From Bathynomus jamesi (taxonomy: Eukaryota > Arthropoda > Malacostraca > Isopoda > Cirolanidae), in NCBI GenBank assembly GCA_023014485.1, contig JAJOZX010003319.1, positions 134,001 through 198,000 of the forward strand: a stretch of 64,000 bases of DNA. The letters are read 5' to 3'. Below the pieces are notes generated by a model. That model did not search any database, was not told where the DNA came from, and saw nothing but the letters and a program-made list of their open reading frames with translations. The position numbers and the translations under genes were made by a program. Below, piece after piece: positions 35,363 through 46,410 of this stretch; within the stretch, counting starts at the first letter, position 1; every line of letters starts with the position of its first letter.

Positions 35363-37444
35363 TTATGGTGGGGTGGGGCCGATCGGCGGCCCGAGATTAT
35401 AAGAGGGAATCAGAAAGCCCCGGAGTTCAGCGAGGGACGCCGAACGAGGGCGAAGGCGAGGGTCACCGACGAGGGGGCGATGTGGAACCAGACGCCGGCA
35501 AGTCCTCCAGAAGAGGAGTCTCCCGGACATCCGGGGGAGAGCGATGCAGAGGAAGGGGATGTGAGAGGTATCCAGAATGCCCCTCCCTTCACCGGAGGTG
35601 CGGGGGAGGCAGGATACGAGGGGGAGTGGAAAATAATACCTCACCCAGAGGCATTGGCAGGTCGAGGAGAGAGATGGGGCGGGTCAAGCGCGGGGGCGTG
35701 CACGTCCCACCCACGCCGACCAGGCGGGTGAGTTCCCCTCCAGTGGGTCCATCGACCAGGCCGGAGAGGGGGTATCTCAGCCCCCACCACGAGGCCGTCG
35801 AGGACCCCAGGGGGGAGCGTGCATAACGGTTGCGCAGTGGGGACGGTGAGGACACCGGGGCGGTAGGGCGAAGGGGGCGTTTGTGTTTGGGAGAGGAAGG
35901 TGATGCGAGGCTTATGGCTTCGAACCTTTCGGGGTCACCACTGGCGCGGCGCTTGCGGCCCCTACCCCTCCATCGTGCGGCCCGCATGGGTGACGGCGGG
36001 TCACGATCCGGAATGGGGGTGGAGAGGGCATAGAAGGGGCAGGGGGGGTTGCCGACGAAGCATCGGCGTTCGCGGAGGGAGCACGTGGGGACGCGCTGGT
36101 AGTACGGGGAGCCGCGGTAGGAGTCCACTGGGCGGCAGAGGATGGACTGGGAGTAGCGGACACGGTGGGTGGAGGCGCATTGGGAACCGCCGGTGAGGAC
36201 GGGGTCCGGGAACGGAGAGCCTCAGCGTACGAGGCACCATGCCGGGCCTCGCAGCCACGCAACCGGTCCCGCGCCTCCCGAGCGCTGAGAAACTCTGATG
36301 AACAGAGGGCCCGAACCTCCCTTTCAAAGAGGAAGGATGGGCAAGAGCGGGATGAAGCAGGGTGTGGTCCATGGCAGTTGGTGCAGGAAGGCGGAGCAGT
36401 ACAGGGCAAGGGGTGGGGAGGGCCGCCGCAGCGGACACACAACGGGGCCGGCTGACGGCAGGTGCTGCTCACGTGGCCAAACCTATTACACTGAAAACAG
36501 CGCGTAGGATCTAGCACGTATGGTCGTACTGAGAATTCGCACGCTCGTCTCTCACCAAAGCCCCAGAATACCGAAACGGGGGGCACCAGTGAGTCGAAAG
36601 TGAGGAGCAGGCGAGGAGAAGGGGCGGTTGGGGATCGCGATCTGTCGGGAAAGTGGTACACCCTCACAACACCCTGGGAGGCGAGGTCAATCTGGAGGTC
36701 TTCCACCAGGATGGGTAGAAGACGAGCAGCGTAAATTGTGCCCTGGCACTGATTGAGGCAGGGGTGGGGGGACACCGTAATCCCACAGCCCAGGACATTG
36801 GGGATAGCGAGCAGAGAGGAGGTTTCGACAGAGGAACGCGACCTTATCAGAATGGAGCCATCCCTCTGAGGCCGAAGGTCAAAACGAGCCGTCCCCGTCA
36901 CCCCATGGATCACTCGAAAGAGGCGTTCATGATTAGTGGGGAGGGGCTTGGAGGAGGAGGGGCGGAGGACGAGGAACTTGTCCACCGTCCTAAGGCTGAG
37001 CGAAGACGTCGGGCCAAACACCACCGGTACTTCGAGGGGACGGGGAGACGAGAAAGGCGGTCGGCGACGTCGGGTCCCACGTCCCCCAGGGGCCGAGGGG
37101 GCCGGGGGCGATGAGGCCCGACCGGAGTGGGAGGCAACCAGGGCCGCGGGCTTCCCACCTGAGGGCAAAAAAGCAGGTGGGTCCCTATCGGGACGTGGAA
37201 TATGGGGGGATCCAGGGGTCGGGGGGTCCACTGCAGGTCCATCCGCCACTGGCGGGGGTTGGGCAGCAGCGCCACGAGCCTGGGGAAGAGAGGGAGAGGA
37301 GGTGTCGGCAAGAAGAGCAGACGGGGTGGGCGAGGGCTGCCGACTGCCCTTACCAGACCCAAGGTCCAAAGAGGTAGTCAGAGGGAGGTCAGATGCACAA
37401 GCCGGGTCGTCAACGAGGTCCATTAGATTTGTAAGTGTTTCCAT
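35363..37444 (-). pseudogene. ORF1 Gag-like protein (copy 1), frameshifted
   Basis: Starts METLTNLMDLVDDPACAS at 37444 and is open to 35912, then continues in other frames to 35363. Proline- and serine-rich N-terminus, then an RNA-binding-like central region (DRSRSPTAPSPRLLLTF), and the retroviral-type knuckles CFQCNRFGHVSSTC, CVRCGGPPHPLPC and CTNCHGPHPASSRSC at about residues 310-370. Copy 2 is uninterrupted and about 190 codons longer. Comparison shows a deletion near 36030 causing the frameshift. Confidence 0.85.
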
Positions 37445-37763
37445 AAAGAAAATTTTTATTGTTTCGCACCCGGGGCCGCGGGGAACCGATTACCCGGGGC
37501 CCAAGGGGACCAAGCGCATGCTGGCGGGGGATGGGTGCCTCGTCCCATGTAGGTACCCCCGTTTCAAAAGGGGCCCTTGCAGCATCGAAAGTTCTCCCCC
37601 GCCGGCAGCAAAGACCAAGGCCCCCCAGGGTCCCAGGCCTGGGCACCCTACCAGCCAACTTAGTCCGGCCCCAGCCATGGGAGCGAGACCCCCAGCGACC
37701 AGCCCCGGCAGCCCATGGGGCGCACGAAGTGAACAGAGAAAGCAGAAAAAACAGAGGGGGCAA

Positions 37764-37888
37764 GGAAGAGGGTAAAGAGGGGAAGAGGGTAAAGAGGGGA
37801 AGAGGGTAAAGAGGGGAAGAGGGTAAAGAGGGGAAGAGGGTAAAGAGGGGAAGAGGGTAAAGAGGGGAAGAGGGTAAAGAGGGGAAGA
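37764..37888. repeat. 17-bp tandem repeat in the 5' UTR of copy 1
   Basis: Seven near-perfect copies of AGGGTAAAGAGGGGAAG (written on the plus strand). Copy 2 has one unit at the same place (62615-62635), so the array expanded or contracted after the copies separated. Confidence 0.92.
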
Positions 37889-38094
37889 CAGGAAAGAGGG
37901 GGCTGTAGGATAGCAGGGTATGCTAAAAGTCCACTTCGCAACCGGGCGGGGGACCCAGCAGGGCCCCCAGCCGCGGCTGACCCCCCTCACCACATGGAGG
38001 CAGGAGCCCGCGGGCGATCCACCCCAGAAAGACCACCCGCGGGGAGGGGGATATATATATATATATTAAAGAAGTTGTATATATCTTATTTATA

Positions 38095-38683
38095 AAGGGT
38101 GATCCAGAGAAATGGGACCCAAAAGAAACCCCTGTAACTCTTAAAGTATAAGTCCTTTTATAAAATCATACACATCATTCGAAAGAGGATAGTTACAAGT
38201 TTGTGCAGGATTGTATAGGTTTTGACAATACAAGACAAGATAAGATACAAAACAAAATAAAAGTGTTAGTTAAAACTAACCCTTCAAGATGACTGCATGG
38301 ACTGTTGAACAGCTGCGTTTCATAACAGCAATATTATGAGCATGGAAGAAGTGTAGTTTCAGCTCTTAGAAGGTGATTTTGACATCTGAAAATTTGTCTT
38401 GAAAGATCTTTGAGCTGAAACTACACTTCTTCCATGCTCATAATATTGCTCAGTTATGAAACGCAGCTGTTCCACAGTCCATGCAGTCATCTTGAAGGGT
38501 TAGTTTTAACTAACACTTTTATTTTGTTTTGTATCTTATCTTGTCTTGTATTGTCAAAACCTATACAATCCTGTACAAACTTGTAACTATCCTCTTTGAA
38601 TGATGCGTATGATTTTATAAAAGGACTTATACTTTAAGAGTTACAGGGGTTTCTTTTGGGTCCCATTTCTCTGGATCACCCTT
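38095..38683. mobile_element. Palindromic mariner-type MITE
   Basis: A foldback of about 590 bp with arms of about 270 bp (38095-38370 and 38405-38683). Termini AAAGGGTGATCCAGAG and CTCTGGATCACCCTTT are flanked by TA. Each arm contains the same start of a transposase-like frame (MTAWTVEQLRF), once in each direction, so the element seems to be a duplicated 5' end of an autonomous mariner relative. Confidence 0.85.
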
Positions 38684-38848
38684 TATATATGCATAGGATG
38701 ATGTCTGTGCATCTATCTAGCCTAAAAATATTTAGGTACCATATTATAGACACCAATCAAACTTGACTGATCTTTCTCCATGTCTCATCTACCCTGTGAG
38801 CAGTCCAGAAAAAAAAATGAATAATATTTGTATTTTGGCTCTCTTCTT
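38684..38848. other. Spacer without recognised features
   Basis: AT-rich; nothing identifiable. Confidence 0.4.
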
Positions 38849-39139
38849 TCAGGGGGTGCGTGCATTTACCCGCTCTTCATCAGTTTCACTGCTTTTAGAA
38901 GATGAATTGCCATCCTCCAATCCTTGCTCTCTCTCACTTGAATCCTCTTGTGAAGATGCCTCTTGTATTTGCCCTTCAGATTCACCAGGCTGAATATCTT
39001 CAGGACTTTCTCCTATTGCACTTGATGTTGAAGGCGTCACATACTTCAAAATTGATCCAGACATTGCCTGAGCCACCTCTTCTCTTGCCTTCTTCATTTT
39101 TCTTTGTTGGAATCCACTGGGTCAATTTCGCTTCATAGT
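38849..39139 (-). pseudogene. Possible N-terminal fragment of a hAT/ZMYM-type protein
   Basis: The minus-strand frame reads MKRN, stop, PSGFQQRKMKKAREEV and then an acidic Ser/Glu-rich stretch (SSQEDSSEREQGLEDG). A basic KRKPSG-x-QxRKxKK start followed by an acidic linker is common at the N-terminus of hAT-derived ZMYM-like proteins. No zinc finger or catalytic part is present, so the identification is weak. Confidence 0.35.
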
Positions 39140-39569
39140 GGATGTTTTCTGCAAAATTTTAAAATCAAAAGGTATAAAGCATGAACATGCATAACAAGCA
39201 TGAACTATTATGACTTGAAATACATTAACTGAACAAATTGTCTGTGAGTATTATTTATTTGGGGGGGGGTTAATGCAAACACGACTCCTAAAAAAGCAGA
39301 AAACTATGAGCATTACTCACAAATAACTAGACACTGACAAAATGAAAATTAACAGTATATCCAGTAAATAAAGTAAAAAAAAATAATTTATTACAACAGA
39401 AAAGCTTCAAACAAGTGGTTCTCAAACTTTTTCCAACCAGATACCCATTGAGTTAGATTATCAACCCAGACAAGCAGAGACAATTAATTATCATTATTAA
39501 TTATCATTTATAAACACTTAAACATCACTATGATACCACATTGTCAAAAATTACTGGACACTGGTATAA
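39140..39569. other. AT-rich spacer
   Basis: Nothing recognised apart from a run of nine or more G at about 39260 and the first copy of the target duplication CTGGTATAA (39561-39569). Confidence 0.4.
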
Positions 39570-39810
39570 TAGGGTGTCAATTTTAGTAAAGTCAACAATT
39601 CAAAAAACTACTAGTGACCAAATAATGCATTTTTTTTGTGCTAAATCAAAATATGGCTTTAAAATCCAGATTTTACCACTCCTAGCTACTTATATTTGAA
39701 GTTGAAGTTTACGAAAAATCAGCAATTTTTGCAAGTATTTTTTTTATTGTATATAACTACATTTTACATACATTACATACAATTAAAGACATTTTGATTG
39801 TATTTGAATA

Positions 39811-40078
39811 TTAAAACTTAGAAATATAGATAGGTTTCTTGAACTTTGCCAAGGATGCCATGTCTACCTTGCTCTTGTTCCTGGACATGAGCTCCCTACT
39901 GGCCACCTGGCCACTGATGTATGCCTCCCTCCTCTCTTGTGAGTAAACATGTTGTGCTGCTTCAGTTTCATCCTTAAACACCTCTCTACTGACTGTGTGT
40001 GTGAGGGCCATGCAGGAACTTCCATTGGTCTATCCAGAAACTCCTTGACTGCAGCAGTGGTGAGAGTTTGGTGGCATC
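39811..40078 (-). pseudogene. Transposase-like C-terminus, left arm
   Basis: The minus-strand frame includes HTVSREVFKDETEAAQHVYS, then ERREAYISGQVASRELMSRN and ends in FKKPIYISKF. The pattern VPxxPSHTxxVER ... TEAA ... SRxxM is known to me from the C-terminus of a multicopy arthropod transposon-like gene without a settled name. Only this end is present. Confidence 0.5.
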
Positions 40079-40165
40079 TGGGTTGATGTCAGGAGTCTTC
40101 CTGGGTCTGACACCAGTCTCCTACCTGTGTGTCCTCATCTCCTTCACCTCTGATTTCCAGTAATT

Positions 40166-40651
40166 TAGGGTGTGTCAATTTTAGTAAAGTCAACAATTCA
40201 AAAACTACTAATGCTCAAATGATGTCATATTATCTAGCAAACTTGGAAATATCTTTAGTGTTTAAAAAAGCCATTTACCTACTTATATTTGACCATAATG
40301 GTTTGAAATATAACCTAAATATGACTGTAGCATCGTATATCAATGTGCCATTGATATGTGTGGTCAACTTTGGTTATTTTTGGTGTGCATTATAGTTTCT
40401 AAGTTTCATATAGTCACAAATGCTGCAGTTTTGATTGTGAATGCATGAGTGGAGGAGGCAGGGAGGAGAGAGAAGGACGAAGACTTCATACCAGACTGAG
40501 TCTGGTATGAAGTCTTCATCCTCCTTCATCCTGGTCAAATATAAGTAGGTAAATGGCTTTTTTTTAAACAACACTAAAGATATTTCTAAGTTTGCTAGAT
40601 AATATGACATCATTTGAGCATTAGTAGTTTTTGAGTTGTTGACACACCCTA
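40166..40651. repeat. Inner foldback at the centre of the element
   Basis: Bounded by a second pair of the outer terminal motif (TAGGGTGTGTCAATTTTAG at 40166; TTGACACACCCTA ending 40651), with CAGTAATT and its reverse complement outside. The centre of symmetry is at about 40500 (AGACTTCATACCAGACTGAG). The whole unit looks like two element copies joined as inverted duplicates. Confidence 0.7.
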
Positions 40652-40705
40652 AATTACTGGAAATCAAAGGTGAAGGAGATGAGGACATACAGGTAGGAGA
40701 CTGCA

Positions 40706-41063
40706 GTGTCAGACCCAGGAAGACTCCTGACATCAACCCAGATGCCACCAAACTCTCGGAGCTTAATGACGAACTCTGGCATGACTGACCCTCCTCTGAC
40801 CTGCTCCTCACCACTGCTGCAATCAAGGAGTTTCTGGATAGACCAATGGAAGTTCCTGCATGGCCCTCACACACACACAGTCAGTAGAGAGGTGTGTAAG
40901 GATGACAACTGAAGCAGCACAACATGTTTACTCACGAGAGAGGAGGGAGGCATACATCAGTGGCCAGGTGGCCAGTAGGGAGCTCATGTCCAGGAACAAG
41001 AGCAAGGCAGACACAGCATCCTTGGCAAAGTTCAAGAAACATATCTATATTTCTAAGTTTTAA
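40706..41063 (+). pseudogene. Transposase-like C-terminus, right arm
   Basis: The plus-strand mirror of the left-arm fragment reads TAAIKEFLDRPMEVPAWPSH, SVERCVRMTTEAAQHVYSRE and ends FKKHIYISKF before a stop at 41063. The preceding part (from 40706) has a frameshift. It is better preserved than the left copy. Confidence 0.5.
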
Positions 41064-41419
41064 TATTAAAATACAATCAAAATGTCTTTAATTGTATGTG
41101 TGTAAAATGTAGTTATATATGGCATCCTTGGCAAAGTTCAAGAAACTTATCTATATTTCTAAATTTTAATATTGAAATACAATCAAAATATCTTTAATTG
41201 TATGTAATGTATGTAAAATGTAGTTATATACAATAAAAAAATACTTGCAAAAATTGATGATTTTTCGTAAAATTCAACTTCAAATATAAGAAGCTAGGAG
41301 TGGTCAAATTTGGATTTTAAAGCCATATTTTGATTTAGCACATAAAAATGCATCATTTGGTCACTAGTAGTTTTTTGAATTGTTGACTTTACTAAAATTG
41401 ACACACCCTACTGGTATAA

Positions 41420-44400
41420 GTATCATGATATTGTTATAAACACCAGCACTTTACGCTTTATCATTATTTAATGAAACACACCTCATGTATGTGGAGTCAC
41501 AGTGTCAAGTGAACAAGACTTGGAATGTCAGTCACAGCCAGCTGGCTATGCTCAACAAACTGATGGCTAAAACATCAACAAACATTCGCCTTTCGATGTA
41601 ATTTTTATCAAATATTAATTTTTCATTTGCAAATTTTGTATTGCCAATAAAAATAATTTATTTTATAGTGGAAATTAACATTAAGCTGTTGTAATAGTTT
41701 GAACATTTTTAAATTTTTTTCCTTACTTTGGCAAATTTTTCATTTGGTTTGAAAACTTATACTGGTATTTCAGCTCTCCCGATGGCACCCCCCTCCTGGC
41801 TGTCACCCGGGGCAGACTGCCCCCCCCTCACACACCCCTTAGTATGCCACTGTTACTAGTTATTGTGGTGGTGTCATTTGTATTTTACTGTTTTTGAAAT
41901 TGTAACTGAGTATAGATAAGTGTAATAAGTTTAGCCAGGTTAGAATCAGACACCAGACCTTTATTTATTACCCAGTTTGCAGAGCATGCTCGAGCCCTAG
42001 ATTTCCTTTAACCAAATCCAGTTCTTCTGTGATCCATTCATGTAACTAGCTAGTAGCTACAGAACCTATTATTATAGGACACCAGTCATGTTATTCCAGA
42101 GTTTTGGGTTTGCCCCCATGCTTGTTTAGCACTACTTATAGGTTGATTAAATTACATGAGATATGTTTACCATAATTGTCAATGTTTATATTTATTATTT
42201 CTACATTGGTTATTTATTATTCATGTGTAATGATTTCATAAGTAAGTTATGCTTTCCAGTGATCAATTATGAAATTGTGATTCCAGTCAATATTTGTTGG
42301 TTAATTGTCTGTTATTTTATTATTTTTGATTAATTGTACCTGGTGCATGTAACTAATAATCTTGCGTTGTCTAGGCAACCAGTTGGGACTCGACTCAACT
42401 CAACTAGTACAGACTCATCGGGCTTGGATTGTGGATCCATTCCAGTTGGAGCTACATAGTCCAATGAGGTTGTGTCAATCACTGTTGGCCACTGGGATCT
42501 GCCCCTGGAATCAGGCTTGTGATCCTAAAACTACTAACTAGATATCTGCTTTGTATAACAAAAATCAGGTCACAGGAGGGTAGCTGGGCTGGGACAAGGG
42601 TTCACATTCTGCAAAAGTCATTTCCAGTACTTGTCTCCCACTTGCTTTCTATCGTTTCTGCCAAATCTCACTCATTGTTATAAAATTTGTTTTCCAGAGG
42701 TTTCTGTTAATTGTGACTCACTACCAGTTTTTTGTGTGCTTATACTTTTATACTGAATAACTGTGTTTATTCCAGATATAATAAAGAGAAAAACAAATTA
42801 GTTTATTTCCATTAGGTTTACCTTGGAATTCCAGTCCCTTTTTTGGATTCTGAGTGGTTGGGTCTGTCACTCAGTGGAGATGAGGATTTAGTAAATAGAA
42901 TTTTGGGAAATCTTTTACAGTTAACATGCAGGTTGGACTTGAATAATCTCCCAGAAAGAAGGTGAGGATTTTGAAAAAATAGAAATTTCAGGAAGTCTTT
43001 TACAGTTAACATGCAGGTTGGACCTGAATAATTTCCTGGAAATAAACAACTGATGTAAGAGGCATTACTGGATACCGTACCTGAGGAAACTATCCCCTTG
43101 CTCACTCTTTTGACTATCACAAACCTAGAAATGTGAAAGGGTGCTGGGTGGCTCAATGATACAGACACTTGGGAACTACAGCCTACTCAGCCACCGCAGC
43201 AGCAGACTACTATCTCTATAAAAAAAAACTATATAGGGTTATGGTTGATTGCCTTCACCCTCATCTGTTGGAAATTTCCAGCAGATATTAGTGGAGAGTT
43301 GATGACAAAAACCCTACATCTTTTCTTCAAAAAGTTGTTTGTGGAGGTCTTCAAAAGACCTTGTTAAGTAGTGTTTTTGGTTAATGTTTGATTTATATGC
43401 CTTCAGTATGGTATTTAGTGCTGCCTAATGGTAAAGAAGAAAATTACCATACCTTATTATTTCATTGGGCCTCACTTCTGGATGTAGGGCATGCGGCTCT
43501 CTTTCAATGTAGGTGATGGGGGCTACGCAACAAGTTTATTCAGTTTAATTAATATAGACAATTCACTATACAGTACTTAAATACCTGAAGGAATAAGCCT
43601 ATCCTTTTGTGTTATTAGTTTTATATTGTTAGGTATTCACTCAGAACTTATAGGAATATTAAGCACTTCTCCCTTGCCTAAAGCATCACTGGTCAGTGGT
43701 CACTAGACACCCCTGAGATGAGCTAATATAAATTTTGTTTGCCTTAAAAATATGCTGACTTTACAAAGTTCCCAGATGTCTAATTTTTGTGTTTTCATAA
43801 TTTCTTCTCTTAAAGTAATTTTCATGCATCAGTGATGGAAAATTTTGATACAAAATAATACATTTTTCTTCTTGTTATGTGGACCGATATTATACGAATG
43901 TGTGGTGCATTTCTTAAATCTACTGTTCACTGAGTGTTCAGTAATAAACTGTACTGTATAAATTAATTGCAAAGTTTTTAAACTATTTCTTCATAATATT
44001 AATAGTAATATTGCATAGTTTTATTACTGTAATATTGTACAGTATGTAATTATTAATGTTTAGTTTAGTTATTGGCCTTGCAATGCATCGTTGTGGTGGT
44101 AACTACTGTATCTTACTCCAGATTGCCACAAATTAATTTCAAATTCCAGGCATGAACACTGAGCATCACAAGTATTTTTTTTAATATTTTACTGCACATT
44201 ATTTTGTACATATTAAAAAAATACTAATTGGCAACCTCAGTAGGCACATGCATACACACACACAACTGTGTGTGACAACATGAAGGCTACCATGGGCCGC
44301 ATGGCTACAATTCATACAACTATCAGATTATTCGTACATTGGTACCAAAAAGTTTGAAATTCCTCAGATATTTCGAAGGGTTGAAGAAATTTATGAGTTA

Positions 44401-44461
44401 CCCTGAAGTACAAAATAATGGAGTGCAAATTAACAGGGTTCAAGTGTAGTGCCAATATGAT
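41420..44461. other. 3-kb gene-poor stretch
   Basis: AT-rich DNA with no supported exon. Contents: a single hAT-like terminus ending AGTATGCCACTG at about 41770-41855 with a C-rich GGGGCAGACTGCCCC palindrome, a tandem duplication at 42870-43045 and CA/GT-rich sequence near 44255. A minus-strand 116-codon frame over the tandem duplication (43168-42818) repeats itself and is judged non-coding. Confidence 0.5.
42876..43045. repeat. 85-bp tandem duplication
   Basis: The block TCTTTTACAGTTAACATGCA with GGTTGGAC(T/C)TGAATAAT occurs at 42911 and 42996, giving an 85-bp period with two copies. Confidence 0.85.
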
Positions 44462-44684
44462 ATAGCACATATAACAAGATATAATTATTAGGTAAAACTT
44501 GCTTAAAATTAATCAAAACCTACAGGAAAATTGTTGAATGCCCAGTTATGTCAACTGTATGCCCTTGATGATTGGTAAGTTCACTGTGATATTTTTGTTA
44601 GTTTTCAATAATTTTCTCACTGGTTTTAATTAATTTTAAGCAACTTTTACCTAATAATTATATCCTGTTATATGTGCTACAGCC
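44462..44684. mobile_element. Palindromic MITE containing a family P sequence
   Basis: Arms ATAGCACATATAACAAGATA (44463) and TATCCTGTTATATGTGCTAC (end 44684) extend about 60 bp each, including TAATTATTAGGTAAAA and its complement. The loop contains GTTGAATGCCCAGTTATGTC and TGATGATTGG, the family P motif. Non-coding. Confidence 0.7.
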
Positions 44685-44785
44685 AATTTGGTGGGGAGAT
44701 ACCATATTGGTGCTATTGCAAATTTGGTGAGAAGATTGCATATTGGTGCTATAGCAAATTTGTTGGGAAGATAGCAATCTACCAA
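44683..44785 (+). repeat. 35-bp tandem repeat, three units
   Basis: Units built on CAAATTTGGTG(A/G)G(A/G)AGAT followed by CATATTGGTGCTAT. The repeat yields a short open frame but no known domain. Confidence 0.8.
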
Positions 44786-44829
44786 ACCAAAAAAAATCCC
44801 CTTACAGTAAGCAGTTTAATACGAGTTCT

Positions 44830-45051
44830 GTGTGTGAAGGTTGTTCCTATACATTTTGCAAAGGTGCTGTGAAACTATATGTAGATGAGGATGCAGCCTT
44901 TAAATTTTTCTGTGATCACAGGATTTTGTTAAACGAATTGTTGTGCCCAAAAATGGATGATAAAGGAAATACCTATGGCCATTTGTGTAATTACAAAAAA
45001 AATAAAAAAAGCTTTCCATTGCCAAACTTTATCCATCTCACTAACATGTAA
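44830..45051 (+). pseudogene. Possible Merlin/ISXO2-type N-terminal fragment
   Basis: A short frame reads VCEGCSYTFCKGAVKLYVDE, then FKFFCDHRILLNELLCPKM and a basic end. The FF-x-x-x-xxLL-x-x-x-x-CPK arrangement resembles the zinc-ribbon start of ISXO2/Merlin transposases, where a second Cys pair should follow. The catalytic domain is absent. This is an inference from a short motif. Confidence 0.35.
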
Positions 45052-45195
45052 GTTACATGATAGAAGTTAGGTTAGGTTTAATTTCCATAAATTATGCATC
45101 CATGGAAGGCAATATCCTATTTTGGTGTCCCAAATTATTCAACCAACCAAAAATAAATGTCACTCCAACACTTTCAAATTACTTGTTTATGTTAA

Positions 45196-45326
45196 TTAGG
45201 TTAATTGACTGCCCAGTTAGGTCAACTGTATACCATTGATGATTGGTTAAATCTTGATATTTCTGTTAGCTTAAACGAAAATATCACAACTTAACCAACC
45301 AATCATCAAGGGTGTACAATTGACAA
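45196..45326. repeat. Family P palindromic MITE copy
   Basis: Left arm GCCCAGTTAGGTCAACTGTA and right arm AATCATCAAGGGTGTACAAT pair around TTAGCTTAAACGAAAATATC. Flanked on both sides by TTGAATAATTTGGGA or its complement, i.e. by termini of the next element. Confidence 0.75.
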
Positions 45327-46244
45327 AACTGGTTGGTTGAATAATTTGGGATACCAAAATAAGATATCACCTTCATGAGATTTATTTTGGTAATTATTCA
45401 TTTAACCCCAGCAGGTTGATTTTGATACAAGAATAGGTTTTTCTGGTATATTTTGGTGTTTTATTCAAATCTGACCCTCATTTCTTGTGCAAATGAATTA
45501 TTGAATGTCCAGTTAGGTTAATTGAATGTCTGGTTGTGTCAACTGTGTGCCCTTGACAATTGGTTAGGTTATTGTGATATTTTCATTAGTTTTAATGAAA
45601 ATATCACAACCTAACCCAACTAACAAAAATAGATATACACCGTTTAAACTGTATGGATGTGATAGAAGATTGAGGGAAGCCTTTGTTTTCTGTGAAACAA
45701 GTTTATTTATGCAGAAACTTAAAATATATTTACAGTATTATGTTGATACAATATATGAGAAAGAGAAAACTTCAACAACTTGAGTAGTCTAAGCATCATC
45801 ATCCTGTTTGCATATATGTTTTGCGTTTCATCTTTATCAATTATTACGAAAGAAATCTTTTGTAACTTGAAGAACCTAATCATTTTCATTAAACAATAAA
45901 GTAACAAATATCAACTGTTGCCACAAAATAGAAGTCAACATCTTCCTCCCTTGAATAATCAATTTCAAAATTAGAAAGAGCCATTTTGACCAGAAAACTG
46001 AGATTTGTTTATAAAAAACCTCTGAACAGTTAGCTAGAACAACGTGAAAAAAGTGTTAGCAGCTGACAAGGAAGCTTGACATGTCAATGTGAAGAAGAGG
46101 CGATGTCAAACCAAAACATCAATGCATTGGTGGCCAAACTTCCTCAAATCTCTGTGCAGCAGGCTGTCTACAGTTGGCCAGACTGGCAGTTGATGGCCTG
46201 TTGCGTGGCATGGTCAGAGTGCCAATCAGTTCCTGGGGCTGGAC

Positions 46245-46360
46245 CTATTCTCAGCATGCTATTTTTTCATTTATAAATGGGGAGCAATTGCATGCTATTT
46301 TTTCATTTATGGGGAGCAATTGCATGCTATTTTTTTCATTTATGGGGAGCAATTGCATGC
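46245..46360 (+). repeat. Short tandem repeat in the 5' region
   Basis: Three units of GCATGCTATTTTTTCATTTA plus TGGGGAGCAATT, period about 35-40 bp, ending just before the 2A-like codons. Confidence 0.85.
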
Positions 46361-46410
46361 TCCTGGACTACTCTTACTCTCCAGTGACATTAAGACTAAT
46401 CCAGGCTCCC
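46360..46410 (+). other. Degenerate 2A-like peptide coding motif
   Basis: Codons read PGLLLLSSDIKTNPGS, close to the 2A consensus with LLxLxxGDVExNPGP. The E to K and final P to S changes would probably abolish ribosome skipping. 2A-like starts are known in some non-LTR ORF2 proteins. The motif ends exactly at the hAT MITE insertion. Confidence 0.5.

Larger units (their letters stand above)
31523..38050 (-). mobile_element. GC-rich non-LTR retrotransposon, copy 1
   Basis: A 6.5-kb element on the minus strand, about 60% GC by eye against an AT-rich background. The 5' end is at 38050 (CCCCCTCCCCGCGGGTGG) and the 3' end at 31523, with an A-rich tail of about 12 bases. (TA)n abuts both ends. It carries a Gag-like ORF1 and an ORF2 with endonuclease, RT and RNase H, the layout of the I supergroup (I, R1, LOA, Nimb). 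Copy 2 at 56339-62797 is nearly identical and equally placed in (TA)n. Confidence 0.9.
39570..41410. mobile_element. Long foldback element with 9-bp TSD (MULE-like)
   Basis: Outer ends TAGGGTGTCAATTTTAGTAA and the complement TTGACACACCCTA. The direct 9-mers CTGGTATAA lie at 39561-39569 and 41411-41419, the duplication length usual for Mutator-like elements. The entire 1.84 kb is close to a palindrome. Each arm carries the same C-terminal piece of a transposase-like gene, in opposite directions. The right arm has an internal repeat of about 110 bp (GGCATCCTTGGCAAAGTTCA twice, 41020 and 41120). Confidence 0.8.

Noticed and set aside
36936..37775. Plus-strand open frame of 279 codons (and similar ones at 34028-34613, 60661-61302, 61783-62511)
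   Set aside because: These lie antisense to the Gag-like or endonuclease frames of the GC-rich retrotransposons. Arg/Gly-rich composition without domains shows they are shadows of GC-rich coding.
41770..41855. C-rich hAT-like terminus ending GCATACTAAGG/CCTTAGTATGCCACTG as a full element
   Set aside because: No matching left end or octamer duplication was found upstream, so only a remnant is supported.
42818..43168. Minus-strand 116-codon frame as a gene
   Set aside because: It spans an 85-bp tandem duplication and its protein repeats itself accordingly; no family match.
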